A DNA stretch of 64,000 bases, from positions 44,360 through 108,359 of the forward strand of contig NZ_LT556044.1 of NCBI RefSeq assembly GCF_900079775.1. The letters run 5' to 3'. Of this stretch, positions 1 to 10,400 are shown piece after piece. Within the stretch, counting starts at the first letter, position 1. Each line of letters starts with the position of its first letter. The notes beneath the pieces were generated by a model. It searched no databases and was not told the origin of the DNA. It saw nothing but the letters and a program-made list of their open reading frames with translations. The DNA is from Leyella lascolaii. GTDB lineage: Bacteria; Bacteroidota; Bacteroidia; Bacteroidales; Bacteroidaceae. Position numbers and translations under genes: made by a program.

Positions 1-120
1 TGAGCTATGGAGAAAGTAAGACTCAGTAGAAATTTAGTGGGTAAGCAAACTGTTTTGCAATTCTTAAAAGGAAAAATTTCTTATCTACTGAGCCGGAATA
101 GGTATATTGCAATAAGTTAC

Positions 121-1155
121 TTAATCCATGGTTATTGACATATTGTTGAAATCGAGTGTTACTCGGTTAAACCTATTGATAAAATCCATTCCAAGAACTC
201 CGTCCATACCGACCTGGTTCTCATTCTTTTCTATGCGGGCATTAGATAATGTCACATCATGTCAAACATAACAGAGTTTGATATCAGGAACACGCAATAC
301 ATCATCAATATTCTGTACATTAGAGCCTTTATTTTGTAATATCATGTTCTCATTTGCAAATTTGTTGAAATGTTTCTCGTAGTAGGGCTGCAAGAAATAA
401 GCTTCCATTTCTCCTGTAGACAGCAATAATTTTAAGTTACCCGATTGGTCATTAGAATCTATAAAAAGCTTACGTCCGTTTTCAAGTCTTATGTTGTGAA
501 TATTCTGTTTTGTCTTTATGTTATTTATAGGGAATATCAACTCTTTTGCTCTCACATCAAATGCATATTTCTCCCATTCTTCTAATGAAATAAGCACCTA
601 TGACGCCATCCATTTGTTCAAGCGTTTTTTTCTGTGTTAGCTGGTCAAAGACAAATGCAATGGGGTCTTTATAAATGATGTCTCCTATCGCGATACTATC
701 AATATGAGCCATGTGGAAGCCGTTATATGCATCTAACGTCTTTAGGCCAAGTTTCTCTGCTGCATGTTTTGATATATCGGTGTTTTCAGTGCCAGTGTCA
801 AAGACAAACTTATAGTCCTTACCTTTTATTTTCACATTGATATATATATGCTACTCCCAAGCATGCAAGGCTGTATGCATTGTTAGAGCCAATCTGTTGT
901 TGCCTCTCATTAACAAGGGTTACAATATAGTCCAGAGTCTTTTCCGGCTTATTGAATTGTGATGCAAGCACAAATTCTGCCATGAGTGCAAGATTATTAT
1001 CTTCCAGTGAATATTTCAATTTCGGATATTCATCAGCCAACGCAAACCACTCTGACTCGTTAATATGTTCACTTATACGCATGTCAGCCTCTTGAGAGTT
1101 GGCATATAGACACAGACCTGTCAATACTGTTATAATAATATGACGAATGCCATAT
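121..1155 (-). pseudogene. Decayed retropepsin-like (clan AA) aspartyl protease
   Basis: Three leftward reading-frame pieces join into one two-lobed secreted aspartyl protease. The N-terminal piece (about 1124 to 819) ends at a TATATATA run near 838-847 where the frame shifts. The next piece carries the active-site motif FVFDTGT and the flap-like MDGVIGAYF, then shifts frame again near 588. The last piece carries a second lobe in which the expected DTG reads LLLSTG, hits an in-frame TGA at 262-264, and continues in the same frame to GMDGVLGMDFINRF and a stop at 121-123. The start is also unclear: a hydrophobic start at about 1155 lies in another frame. With at least three lesions it is very probably a pseudogene; dense sequencing error is the alternative. 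Confidence 0.7.
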
Positions 1156-1609
1156 AATTCAGGGATATATCAAAATATCATTGTAAAGAAGTGTCAGTAC
1201 TGTTCTGAAACTGTATATAATCAAAAGAGTTATTCAATACACGACTTCCTACGTTCGTTGTAGTGTTTGTGTGTGTTACCATAGCTCCGTAAAAAGCCGG
1301 TGGAATATGGTTTTCACGGAAAAGCGACCAATGGCAGCCTTTCTTTATCTTGTGCAAGATGACTTCTGCATCCGTATATTACAACTAAGAGTAATGTAAT
1401 TACGTTTTCTTTTGGATTGCTGTGCCATATTTCATTCGCTACATCTTTGTCGTACGCAGTGTACATGCAACTGTCACTATATACGAGTTAGGTTGTCCAT
1501 TATAAGTAGTAATGCTATTTGTACGCTGTACTTTTATGTTTTGACGTGGTTATAACAAAACCACATAAGTTTAAATCACTTCGATATGTATAAATAAATC
1601 AGATAAACC
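1156..1609. other. Gene-poor stretch with possible coding remnants
   Basis: No intact gene is visible. On the minus strand an open stretch of about 64 codons (roughly 1180-1375) and an overlapping short frame starting near 1467 look protein-like, with a hydrophobic run followed by a Cys. Neither has a plausible start and full length. They may be fragments of another decayed gene next to the broken protease. I recognise no family. Confidence 0.3.
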
Positions 1610-1640
1610 TTTGTTAATATTAAAAATAATCGTATTTTTG
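1610..1640 (+). promoter_or_regulatory. Bacteroidota-type promoter of the export lipoprotein gene
   Basis: TTTG at 1610-1613 and TATTTTTG at 1633-1640 match the -33 TTG and -7 TAnnTTTG boxes, 19 bases apart. Transcription would start near 1647, so the upstream TTG codon at 1611 cannot be the gene start and ATG 1677 is supported. Confidence 0.6.
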
Positions 1641-1676
1641 CAAAATAAAAAAATTAATTGTTCAGTTCTTTTTATT

Positions 1677-2465
1677 ATGAAAAGATTATTATTCAATCTG
1701 ATTGTTTTAATTACTGTTGTGGTACTGTTGGATAGCTGTTCTAGTGCCAAGCGAGTTGCTTATTTTCAGAATATAGATAGTGTGGATCTTTCTGCGTCAC
1801 AAGGATTGTATGATGCCAAGATAATGCCTAAGGACATGCTGACAATAATTGTCAATACTACAAATCCTGATGCGGCACGTCCGTTTAATCTTTATTCAGC
1901 TACAGTAAGCGGACAGTCTGGAAATAATAATATGCAGGGCTATCTCGTGGATAATAGTGGTAATATTAATTTCCCTGTAATAGGAAAGGTGCATGTCTCA
2001 GGACTGACAAAGGGGCAATGTGAGGATTTGATACGTGAAAAAATAATGCCTTACATGTCTGGAACTGAAAATCCGGTTGTAACTGTTAGAATGTCCAGTT
2101 TCCGTGTGACGGTAGCTGGGGAGGTGAATAGTCCCGGCGTTGTTCCTGTGAATTCTGAAAAGATGAGTGTTATAGAGGCTTTGGCACAGGCAGGAGACCT
2201 TACTATTTACGGACGACGTGACAATGTGCTGTTGATTCGTGAGAATGAATTGGGGCAAAAGAGTCAGGTTAGAATAAATCTTAATGACGCGAATTTTATT
2301 AATTCTCCATATTATTATGTTCAGCAGAATGACATTATTTATGTCCAGCCAAATAAGGTTAAGGCGAAGTCTTCTTCCATCGGAACTTCTACCACATTAT
2401 GGATTTCAGGTGTAAGCATATTGACTTCTCTTGCGTCGTTGGTTGTTAATATATTAAGGAATTAA
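1677..2465 (+). CDS. Polysaccharide export lipoprotein, Wza/BexD family
   Basis: The 262-residue product begins with a lipoprotein signal (hydrophobic residues 4-18, lipobox LLDSC, Cys21), then a poly-export domain and an SLBB-type ligand-binding fold (around 130-200, with VTVAGEVNSPG). It ends in a hydrophobic segment that could be a membrane anchor. Family members form the outer-membrane exit channel for capsular or exopolysaccharide. Unusually, no chain-length determinant kinase (Wzc-like) or glycosyltransferase follows; the next gene is glmS after a terminator. It may therefore be a stand-alone or relic export component. The ATG at 1677 is chosen because the promoter overlaps the longer frame and because the signal peptide begins there. 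Confidence 0.85.
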   Translation: MKRLLFNLIVLITVVVLLDSCSSAKRVAYFQNIDSVDLSASQGLYDAKIMPKDMLTIIVNTTNPDAARPFNLYSATVSGQSGNNNMQGYLVDNSGNINFPVIGKVHVSGLTKGQCEDLIREKIMPYMSGTENPVVTVRMSSFRVTVAGEVNSPGVVPVNSEKMSVIEALAQAGDLTIYGRRDNVLLIRENELGQKSQVRINLNDANFINSPYYYVQQNDIIYVQPNKVKAKSSSIGTSTTLWISGVSILTSLASLVVNILRN

Positions 2466-2481
2466 AGAATAAACAAATAAG

Positions 2482-2522
2482 AACGTTAGACATTTTATAT
2501 CAAAATATGTCTAACGTTTATT
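2482..2522 (+). terminator. Intrinsic terminator after the export lipoprotein gene
   Basis: Perfect 11-base arms AACGTTAGACA (2482-2492) and TGTCTAACGTT (2509-2519) are followed by a T-rich tail. It separates the lipoprotein gene from glmS. Confidence 0.75.
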
Positions 2523-2548
2523 TTATGTGATATACCAAATTTAGAATT

Positions 2549-4393
2549 ATGTGTGGAATTGTCGGATATTTAGGTAATAAAGAAGCCTATCCCATTTTAA
2601 TAAAGGGATTGAGAAGATTAGAATATCGTGGGTATGACAGTGCCGGAGTAGCTATTATAAATGATGACAATCAGCTTAATGTTTATAAGACAATAGGAAA
2701 GGTTTCTGATCTTGAGGATTTTTGCAAAGATAAGAATATAAGCGGACATGTAGGTATCGCACATACACGGTGGGCAACACACGGAGTCCCTTCTTCAAAA
2801 AACGCACATCCTCATTTCTCTGAATCTAAGGATTTGGCAATAATCCATAACGGAATAATCGAAAATTATAGCGTTATTAAGCGTAATCTTATTTCAAACG
2901 GTGTGAGTTTTCGCTCTGATACAGATACAGAAGTTTTAATCCAACTCATAGAATATGTCAAGAAAAAGAAAAATCTTGATTTATTGACTGCCGTACAATT
3001 GTCGCTTCATCAGGTGATTGGTGCGTATGCCATAGCTATATTGGATAAGAATAACCCTAATCAGATAATTGCGGCACGCAAGCAAAGCCCGCTTGTTGTC
3101 GGAGTAGGCGAAAATGAGTTCTTCTTAGGTTCTGACGCATCTCCAATTATTGAGTATACAGACAAGGTCGTTTATTTAGACGACGGCAATATTGCCGTTA
3201 TACGCAGTGATGAAGGTTTGAAGGTTGTCAACATTTTTAATAGAGAGTTGAATCCTGAAATACAGACCGTAGATTTAAATCTTGGTCAGATAGAGAAGGG
3301 AGGTTTCCCTCACTTTATGCTGAAGGAGATATTTGAACAACCTGAGTGTATTAAGAATTGCATGCGTGGGCGGGTAAACGATGATAATAGCAATATAACG
3401 TTAAGTGCTATCTTAGATAATAAGGAAAAACTGTTGAACGCAAAGCGTATTATAATTGTTGCCTGTGGAACTTCATGGCATGCAGGGCTTATAGGTAAAT
3501 ATCTTATTGAGAATTTTTGTCGCATTCCTGTAACAGTAGAATATGCCAGTGAGTTCAGGTATTCAAATCCTGTCGTAACAGAGAACGATGTCGTCATAGC
3601 AATATCACAAAGCGGTGAGACTGCGGACACACTTGCCGCAATAGAAGTTGCAAAAAGGAATGGAGCGTTCGTATATGGTATCTGTAATGTAGTCGGTTCC
3701 AGCATACCGCGTGCGACGGATGCCGGCAGCTACATTCATGTGGGTCCGGAAATTGGTGTCGCTTCTACGAAGGCTTTTACCGGTCAGGTTACAGTCCTTG
3801 CCATGTTCGCACTGGCGTTGGCGAAAGAAAAAGACATTATAGATAAGAGACAATACTCTGAGATAATAAAAGAGTTATGGACTCTACCTGAAAAGATGAA
3901 GACTGTTTTGGAGCTTAACAACAGAATTGCCGAACTAAGCCGAATATTCACTTACGCTCACAATTTCCTTTATCTTGGCAGAGGCTACAGCTATCCTGTC
4001 GCGCTTGAAGGCGCATTGAAATTAAAGGAAATAAGCTATATACATGCAGAAGGATATCCTGCGGCAGAGATGAAACACGGACCTATTGCTCTCATAGATT
4101 CGGACATGCCTGTTGTTGTTATTGCGACACATAACAAGATGTATGAGAAGGTGTTGAGCAATATTCAGGAAATAAAAGCACGACAGGGTAAGGTCATTGC
4201 ACTTGTCAGCAAAGGGGACGATACTATAAGCCGTATAGCTGACGAGGTCATCGAACTGCCTTCTACAATGGAATGTTTTGAGTCTCTTATAGATGTCATA
4301 CCTTTGCAGTTGCTGGCTTACCATGTGGCTGTATGTAAAGGTAAGAATGTAGACCAACCGAGAAATCTGGCAAAATCTGTAACCGTAGAGTAA
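2549..4393 (+). CDS. glmS: Glutamine--fructose-6-phosphate aminotransferase (isomerizing)
   Basis: At 614 residues this is full-length GlmS, which makes glucosamine-6-phosphate from fructose-6-phosphate and glutamine as the first step toward UDP-GlcNAc for peptidoglycan and lipid A. The N-terminal MCGIVGYLG places the glutamine-hydrolysing nucleophile at Cys2. The glutaminase domain covers about residues 2-230. Two SIS sugar-isomerase domains follow (CGTSWHAGL near 310 and LGRGYSYPVALEGALKLKE near 480), and the C-terminus ends in NLAKSVTVE as in the family. It is followed 37 bases later by another glutamine amidotransferase gene on the same strand, so cotranscription with the purF-like and carAB genes is possible. 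No glmS ribozyme is evident in the short leader. Confidence 0.97.
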   Translation: MCGIVGYLGNKEAYPILIKGLRRLEYRGYDSAGVAIINDDNQLNVYKTIGKVSDLEDFCKDKNISGHVGIAHTRWATHGVPSSKNAHPHFSESKDLAIIHNGIIENYSVIKRNLISNGVSFRSDTDTEVLIQLIEYVKKKKNLDLLTAVQLSLHQVIGAYAIAILDKNNPNQIIAARKQSPLVVGVGENEFFLGSDASPIIEYTDKVVYLDDGNIAVIRSDEGLKVVNIFNRELNPEIQTVDLNLGQIEKGGFPHFMLKEIFEQPECIKNCMRGRVNDDNSNITLSAILDNKEKLLNAKRIIIVACGTSWHAGLIGKYLIENFCRIPVTVEYASEFRYSNPVVTENDVVIAISQSGETADTLAAIEVAKRNGAFVYGICNVVGSSIPRATDAGSYIHVGPEIGVASTKAFTGQVTVLAMFALALAKEKDIIDKRQYSEIIKELWTLPEKMKTVLELNNRIAELSRIFTYAHNFLYLGRGYSYPVALEGALKLKEISYIHAEGYPAAEMKHGPIALIDSDMPVVVIATHNKMYEKVLSNIQEIKARQGKVIALVSKGDDTISRIADEVIELPSTMECFESLIDVIPLQLLAYHVAVCKGKNVDQPRNLAKSVTVE

Positions 4394-4430
4394 ATATATT
4401 GTAAATATATAATATAAAACAAAATAGAGC

Positions 4431-6326
4431 GTGGAACCATTAAAGCATGAATGCGGGATTGCAATGATAAGATTGCTCAAACCGTTGACGTATTATCAGG
4501 AAAAGTACGGCACCTGGATGTTCGGATTGAACAAACTTTATCTTATGATGGAGAAACAGCACAATCGCGGACAGGAAGGTGCCGGTATGGCATGTGTTAA
4601 ACTTGACAGTGCTCCGGGTCGGGAATATATGTTCCGTGAGAGAGCAGAAGGTAAGGATGCGATAACCGAGATTTTCGGTCAGGCTCATCGTGATCTTAAA
4701 AATCTAAGTCAGGAAAAGTTGTCAGATGTCGCATTTGCGAAAGACTGCCTGCCATTTGCTGGCGAACTGTACATGGGGCATTTAAGATATTCCACTACAG
4801 GTAAAAGCGGACTGTCGTATGTCCATCCTTTCTTGCGCCGTAATAACTGGCAGGCAAAGAACCTGTGCCTGTGCGGAAATTTCAATATGACAAATGTTGA
4901 TGAAATTTTCGACAAGCTTACCATGCAGGGGCAATATCCCCGTATATATAGCGATGCTTATATCATGCTGGAATTTATGGGGCATCGGTTAGACCGCGAG
5001 GTGGAACGCAATTTTGCTAAAGCTAAAGAGTTCGACTTGAATAATAAGGAGATAACTGAATACATAAACGACCATGTCGAAATGAAGAATGTGCTGAAAA
5101 GCACAATGACAGATTTTGACGGTGGATATGTCGTCTGCGGAATAACCGGCAGTGGGGAAATGTTTTCCATGCGCGATCCATGGGGCATAAGACCAGCGTT
5201 TTATTATAAAAACGACGAATTTATTGCAGTTGCAAGCGAGCGTCCTGTGTTGCAGACAACATTCGATCTCGAATGTGAGGACGTCTGTGAGCTGATGCCC
5301 GGAACCGCATTGCTGGTAAAGCGTAACGGTGATTTCTCAATAGAAGAGATAATTCCGGCAAAAGGAAACAACGCCTGTTCTTTCGAGCGTATTTATTTCA
5401 GCCGTGGCAGTGACAGAGACATATACAAAGAACGCAAACTGTTGGGGGAAAGTCTGCATGAGCCCGTTTTGAAAGCCATCGGCTATGATGTGAAACATAC
5501 GGTTTTCTCTTTCATTCCCAATACGGCGGAGGTCGCATACTATGGATTGCTTACAGGCTTCAAGAGATATGTGAATGAGAGCAAGGTGCGTAGGATACAG
5601 GAACTTGGTCATATCCCATCAGAAGAGGAATTAAGGGAAATACTTGGCGATTACGTACGTTCGGAGAAAGTGGCATGGAAGGATATAAAACTCAGAACCT
5701 TTATCACAGAGGGAAACTCGAGAAATGACCTTGCCTCACATGTGTACGATATAACATACGAGAGCATTGAGCCGCATGTCGACAACCTTGTTGTCATTGA
5801 TGACAGTATCGTGCGCGGAACAACTCTTAAGGAAAGCATTTTGAGAATTCTTGACAGGTTGCATCCCAAGAAAATCATCATAGTAAGCAGTGCTCCTCAA
5901 ATACGTTATCCTGATTATTATGGAATTGACATGGCGCGTCTTGAGGAATTCTGCGCGTTCAGGGCAACAATAGAACTGCTTAAGGAAAGAGGCATGTACA
6001 GTCTGATAATGGATACATACAACGCATGCAAGACAGAATTATGCAAGTGCCCGGACGAGATGCGTAACTGCGTGCGCGATATTTATGAGCCGTTTACGGT
6101 TGATGAGATAAATAAAAAGATCGTTGAGATATTACGCCCCGCAGAGGTGACGACACCGATAGAATTGGTATTCCAGTCTATTGACGGATTACATAAGGCA
6201 ATACCCAACCATAAAGGTGATTGGTATTTCACCGGAAAATATCCTACACCGGGCGGTACCAAATTATGTAATCGCGCCTTTGTGAATTACATAGAGAATG
6301 TTTATCAGAATGAAAAGAAATTCTAA
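4431..6326 (+). CDS. Amidophosphoribosyltransferase (PurF-like, long Bacteroidota form)
   Basis: This 631-residue protein combines an N-terminal class II glutamine amidotransferase domain with a type I phosphoribosyltransferase domain, as in the enzyme that makes phosphoribosylamine in purine synthesis. A short propeptide, MEPLKHE, precedes the catalytic Cys8 (CGIAMI); QHNRGQEGAG follows. The PRPP loop VVIDDSIVRGTT lies near residue 453. Classical PurF is around 500 residues; the extra length is spread through the protein and I take it as the long form usual in this phylum. The start is GTG at 4431, which places Cys close to the N-terminus. It is 9 bases upstream of carA. A role distinct from the main PurF cannot be excluded. 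Confidence 0.88.
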   Translation: MEPLKHECGIAMIRLLKPLTYYQEKYGTWMFGLNKLYLMMEKQHNRGQEGAGMACVKLDSAPGREYMFRERAEGKDAITEIFGQAHRDLKNLSQEKLSDVAFAKDCLPFAGELYMGHLRYSTTGKSGLSYVHPFLRRNNWQAKNLCLCGNFNMTNVDEIFDKLTMQGQYPRIYSDAYIMLEFMGHRLDREVERNFAKAKEFDLNNKEITEYINDHVEMKNVLKSTMTDFDGGYVVCGITGSGEMFSMRDPWGIRPAFYYKNDEFIAVASERPVLQTTFDLECEDVCELMPGTALLVKRNGDFSIEEIIPAKGNNACSFERIYFSRGSDRDIYKERKLLGESLHEPVLKAIGYDVKHTVFSFIPNTAEVAYYGLLTGFKRYVNESKVRRIQELGHIPSEEELREILGDYVRSEKVAWKDIKLRTFITEGNSRNDLASHVYDITYESIEPHVDNLVVIDDSIVRGTTLKESILRILDRLHPKKIIIVSSAPQIRYPDYYGIDMARLEEFCAFRATIELLKERGMYSLIMDTYNACKTELCKCPDEMRNCVRDIYEPFTVDEINKKIVEILRPAEVTTPIELVFQSIDGLHKAIPNHKGDWYFTGKYPTPGGTKLCNRAFVNYIENVYQNEKKF

Positions 6327-6335
6327 AATCATAAG

Positions 6336-7412
6336 ATGAGAAACGTAACTTTAGCTTTGGAGAACGGAATTAAGTTCCATGGAAAATCATTTGGCTATGA
6401 AGCACCCATGGCCGGTGAGGTTGTTTTTAACACAGCTATGGTAGGATATCCGGAGTCATTGACCGATCCTTCATATGCCGGACAGATGATAGTACTTACT
6501 TATCCGCTTATAGGTAATTATGGGGTGCCGTCATTTGCATATGATGACAATAAACTGCCGTTGTTTATGGAGAGCGACAGAATTTATGCATCGGCAATCA
6601 TTGTGACAGACTACAGTGAGAGCTACTCACACTGGAACGCGAAAGAGAGTCTTGCGGAATGGCTGAAGCGTGAGCATATTCCCGGAATCACAGGGATAGA
6701 TACAAGAGAACTTACAAAGGTTCTTCGCGAGCATGGGGTTATGATGGGTAAAATACTTTTTGATGATGAACCGGATAATATTCCGACGGCTACTTATGAA
6801 GGAGTGAATTTTGTTGATAAGGTGAGTTGCCGCGATATTATACGTTATAATGAAGGAGCCGGCAAGAAAGTTGTTCTTGTGGATTGCGGTGTCAAGGCAA
6901 ATATCATAAGATGTCTTATAAACAGAGGTGTTGAGGTTATCCGTGTACCCTGGAATTATGATTATACCGATATGGATTTTGACGGATTGTTCCTTGCTAA
7001 TGGTCCTGGAGACCCGGAGATGTGTGAGGATGCTGTGGCGGTATTGCGGAAATATATGCAGATGTCACGCAAGCCTATATGCGGAATATGTATGGGTAAC
7101 CAGCTTCTGGCAAAAGCAGGCGGAGCAAAGACTTACAAATTGAAATATGGACATCGGTCCCACAACCAGCCTGTACGCATGGTCGGTACTGATAACTGCT
7201 ACATCACGACACAAAACCATGGATACGCGGTTGACGGCAGTACAATAGGGGCTGATTGGGAAGAACTTTTTATTAACATGAATGATGGTTCCAACGAAGG
7301 CATCAGGCACAAGAGCAACCCTTGGTTTTCGAGTCAGTTCCATCCGGAAGCCCGTTCCGGCTCATTGGATACAGAGTTCCTGTTTGATAGATTTGTAGAC
7401 ACACTAAAGTAA
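6336..7412 (+). CDS. carA: Carbamoyl-phosphate synthase small subunit
   Basis: The 358-residue glutaminase subunit hydrolyses glutamine and channels ammonia to CarB for carbamoyl phosphate, the precursor of arginine and pyrimidines. The N-terminal CPSase_sm domain covers about residues 1-130. The class I amidotransferase domain carries the nucleophile in CGICMGNQLL (Cys about 251) and the His-Glu pair in SQFHPEA (about 336). It lies 9 bases after the amidotransferase gene and 12 bases before carB, indicating one operon. Nothing is truncated. Confidence 0.97.
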   Translation: MRNVTLALENGIKFHGKSFGYEAPMAGEVVFNTAMVGYPESLTDPSYAGQMIVLTYPLIGNYGVPSFAYDDNKLPLFMESDRIYASAIIVTDYSESYSHWNAKESLAEWLKREHIPGITGIDTRELTKVLREHGVMMGKILFDDEPDNIPTATYEGVNFVDKVSCRDIIRYNEGAGKKVVLVDCGVKANIIRCLINRGVEVIRVPWNYDYTDMDFDGLFLANGPGDPEMCEDAVAVLRKYMQMSRKPICGICMGNQLLAKAGGAKTYKLKYGHRSHNQPVRMVGTDNCYITTQNHGYAVDGSTIGADWEELFINMNDGSNEGIRHKSNPWFSSQFHPEARSGSLDTEFLFDRFVDTLK

Positions 7413-7424
7413 AAAATAAACGGT

Positions 7425-10400
7425 ATGAAGTACGACAATATAAAGAAAGTTTTGCTATTGGGTTCCGGTGCGCTCAAGATAGGTGAGGCAGGTGAATTCG
7501 ACTATTCCGGTTCGCAGGCACTTAAGGCATTGCGTGAAGAAGGCGTGGAGACTGTCCTTATAAATCCGAACATTGCGACAGTCCAGACATCGGAAGGCGT
7601 TGCCGATCAGATATATTTCCTTCCAGTGCAGCCTTATTTTGTAGAAAGAGTCATCGAGAAAGAGAGACCGGACGGCATATTGCTCGCATTTGGCGGGCAG
7701 ACTGCATTAAACTGTGGCGTGGCATTATACCGCGAGGGTATTCTTGACAAGTATGGAGTTCAGGTGCTTGGAACATCTGTTCAGGCAATAATGGACACGG
7801 AGGACCGTGAGCTTTTTGTTGAGAAACTTAACGAGATAGGCGTCAAGACTATAAAGAGCGAGGCATGCGAGTCAATTGAGGCTGCACGCAAGGCTGCCGC
7901 TGAACTTGGCTATCCTGTCATACTTCGTGCTGCTTATGCATTAGGTGGTTTGGGCAGTGGCTTCTGTGACAATGAGGATGAGTTGAATCGTCTTGCAGAG
8001 AAAGCGTTCTCGTTCTCTCCCCAGGTTCTTGTTGAGAAAAGCCTGAAGGGATGGAAGGAAATAGAGTATGAGGTTGTAAGAGACCGTTATGACAACTGTA
8101 TCACTGTATGTAATATGGAGAATTTCGACCCTCTGGGAATACATACCGGAGAAAGCATAGTTGTCGCTCCTACTCAGACGCTGACAGACCGCGAAAGCCA
8201 GAAACTACGCTCACTGGCAATAAAGATTATCCGTCATATAGGTATTGTAGGAGAATGCAATGTGCAGTATGCTCTTGATCCGAACAGTGAGGATTACCGT
8301 GTTATAGAAGTTAATGCACGTCTTAGTCGTTCTTCGGCTCTTGCATCAAAGGCAACCGGATATCCTCTTGCGTTTGTGGCTGCAAAACTCGGTATGGGAT
8401 ACGGACTTTTCGAACTGAAAAACTCAATAACCAAAACCACAAGTGTTTTCTTCGAGCCTGCGCTTGATTATGTTGTTTGTAAGATTCCGCGTTGGGATTT
8501 GAGCAAATTCCGCGGAGTTGACAAGGAACTTGGTTCCTCAATGAAGTCTGTCGGTGAGGTTATGGCGATAGGACGCACTTTTGAGGAAGCTATTCAGAAA
8601 GGCTTGCGCATGATAGGACAAAGCATGCACGGTTTTGTGGAGAACAAGGAGCTGGAGATTGATGATATCGATGTCGCCCTGCGCGAACCCACCGACAAGC
8701 GTGTCTTCATAATCTCGAAGGCAATGCATAAGGGATACACCATCGACCAGATACACGAACTCACAAAGATTGACAAATGGTTCCTTGAGAAGCTCAAGCA
8801 CATCATTGACATAGACGAGCGGATGAAGGCTCTTAAGAATGTGAACAATCTCGACAAGGAGTTGTTGAGAACAGCAAAAATATATGGCTTCACAGACTTC
8901 CAGATAGCACGTGCCGTCGGTCTTGAGGAGGAAGTGGGAAATATGCACAAGGCAATGCTCACTATACGCCAGTTGCGTAAGAACTATGGCATACTTCCGG
9001 TTGTCAAGCAGATAGACACTCTGGCGGCGGAATATCCGGCACATACCAACTATCTGTATGTAACTTATTCTGGTGTGGCAAGCGACATTTCGTTCGACCG
9101 TGACAATCGCTCCATCATTGTACTTGGTTCAGGAGCTTACAGGATTGGCAGCTCCGTAGAGTTTGACTGGTGTGGTGTGCAGGCGTTGAATACAATACGC
9201 CGAGAGGGATTCCGTTCGGTGATGATCAACTACAATCCTGAAACTGTGTCGACAGACTATGACATGTGCGATCGTCTTTATTTCGATGAACTCACATTCG
9301 AACGTGTGATGGATATCATCGAGTTTGAAAGTCCGTACGGAGTCATAGTCTCAACCGGAGGTCAGATTCCTAATAATCTTGCGATGAGACTTGATGCACA
9401 GAACGTTCCTATTCTGGGAACATCGGCGAAGGACATTGACAATGCGGAAGACCGTGCCAAGTTCTCCTCGATGCTGACACGCAACAACATCAGTCAGCCG
9501 GAGTGGAGTGCGCTTACATCAATGGATGACATAAACAAGTTCATAGACAAAGTAGGTTTCCCCGTACTCGTAAGACCGTCATATGTGTTGTCAGGTGCCG
9601 CGATGAATGTCTGCTCAAACCGTGACGAGCTGGAACGTTTTCTGAAACTTGCCGCTAATGTCTCGGAAGACCATCCTGTGGTTGTCAGCCGTTTCATTGA
9701 GCATGCCAAGGAAATAGAGATGGATGCTGTCGCCAATAAGGGAGAGATTATAGCTTATGCCATCTCAGAGCACATTGAGTTTGCCGGAGTACATTCCGGT
9801 GACGCCACAATACAGTTCCCTCCGCAGAAACTATATGTGGAGACCGTACGTAGAATAAAACGCGTAAGCCGCCAGATAGCAAAAGAACTGCACATATCGG
9901 GTCCGTTCAACATACAGTTCATGGCACGCGATAATGACATACTTGTTATCGAGTGTAACCTCAGAGCCTCACGTTCATTCCCGTTTGTCAGCAAGGTTCT
10001 TAAGCTTAATCTCATAGATCTGGCAACAAAGGTCATGCTTGGTAAGCCGGTAGAGAAGCCCAACAAGAATCTGTTCGATCTCGACTATGTCGGAATCAAG
10101 GCGTCACAGTTCTCGTTCAACAGATTGCAGAAGGCAGACCCTGTTCTGGGTGTCGACATGTCTTCTACCGGAGAGGTCGGATGTCTTGGCGATGATACAA
10201 ATGACGCGTTGCTCAAGAGCATGCTTGCAGTGGGACAGGGTATACCAAAGAAAACAATACTGTTGTCCACAGGAGGTGCAAAGCAAAAGGCGGAGATGCT
10301 CGACGCTGCGAAGAAGCTGGTGGAGAATGGATACGAACTGTATGCCACAGGAGGCACTTCAAAATATCTGGACGATAACGGTGTGCGTAATGTCCGTGTC

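Noticed and set aside
7..138. 44-codon rightward frame at the start of the window
   Set aside because: Short, not recognisable, and overlapping the end of the decayed protease gene.
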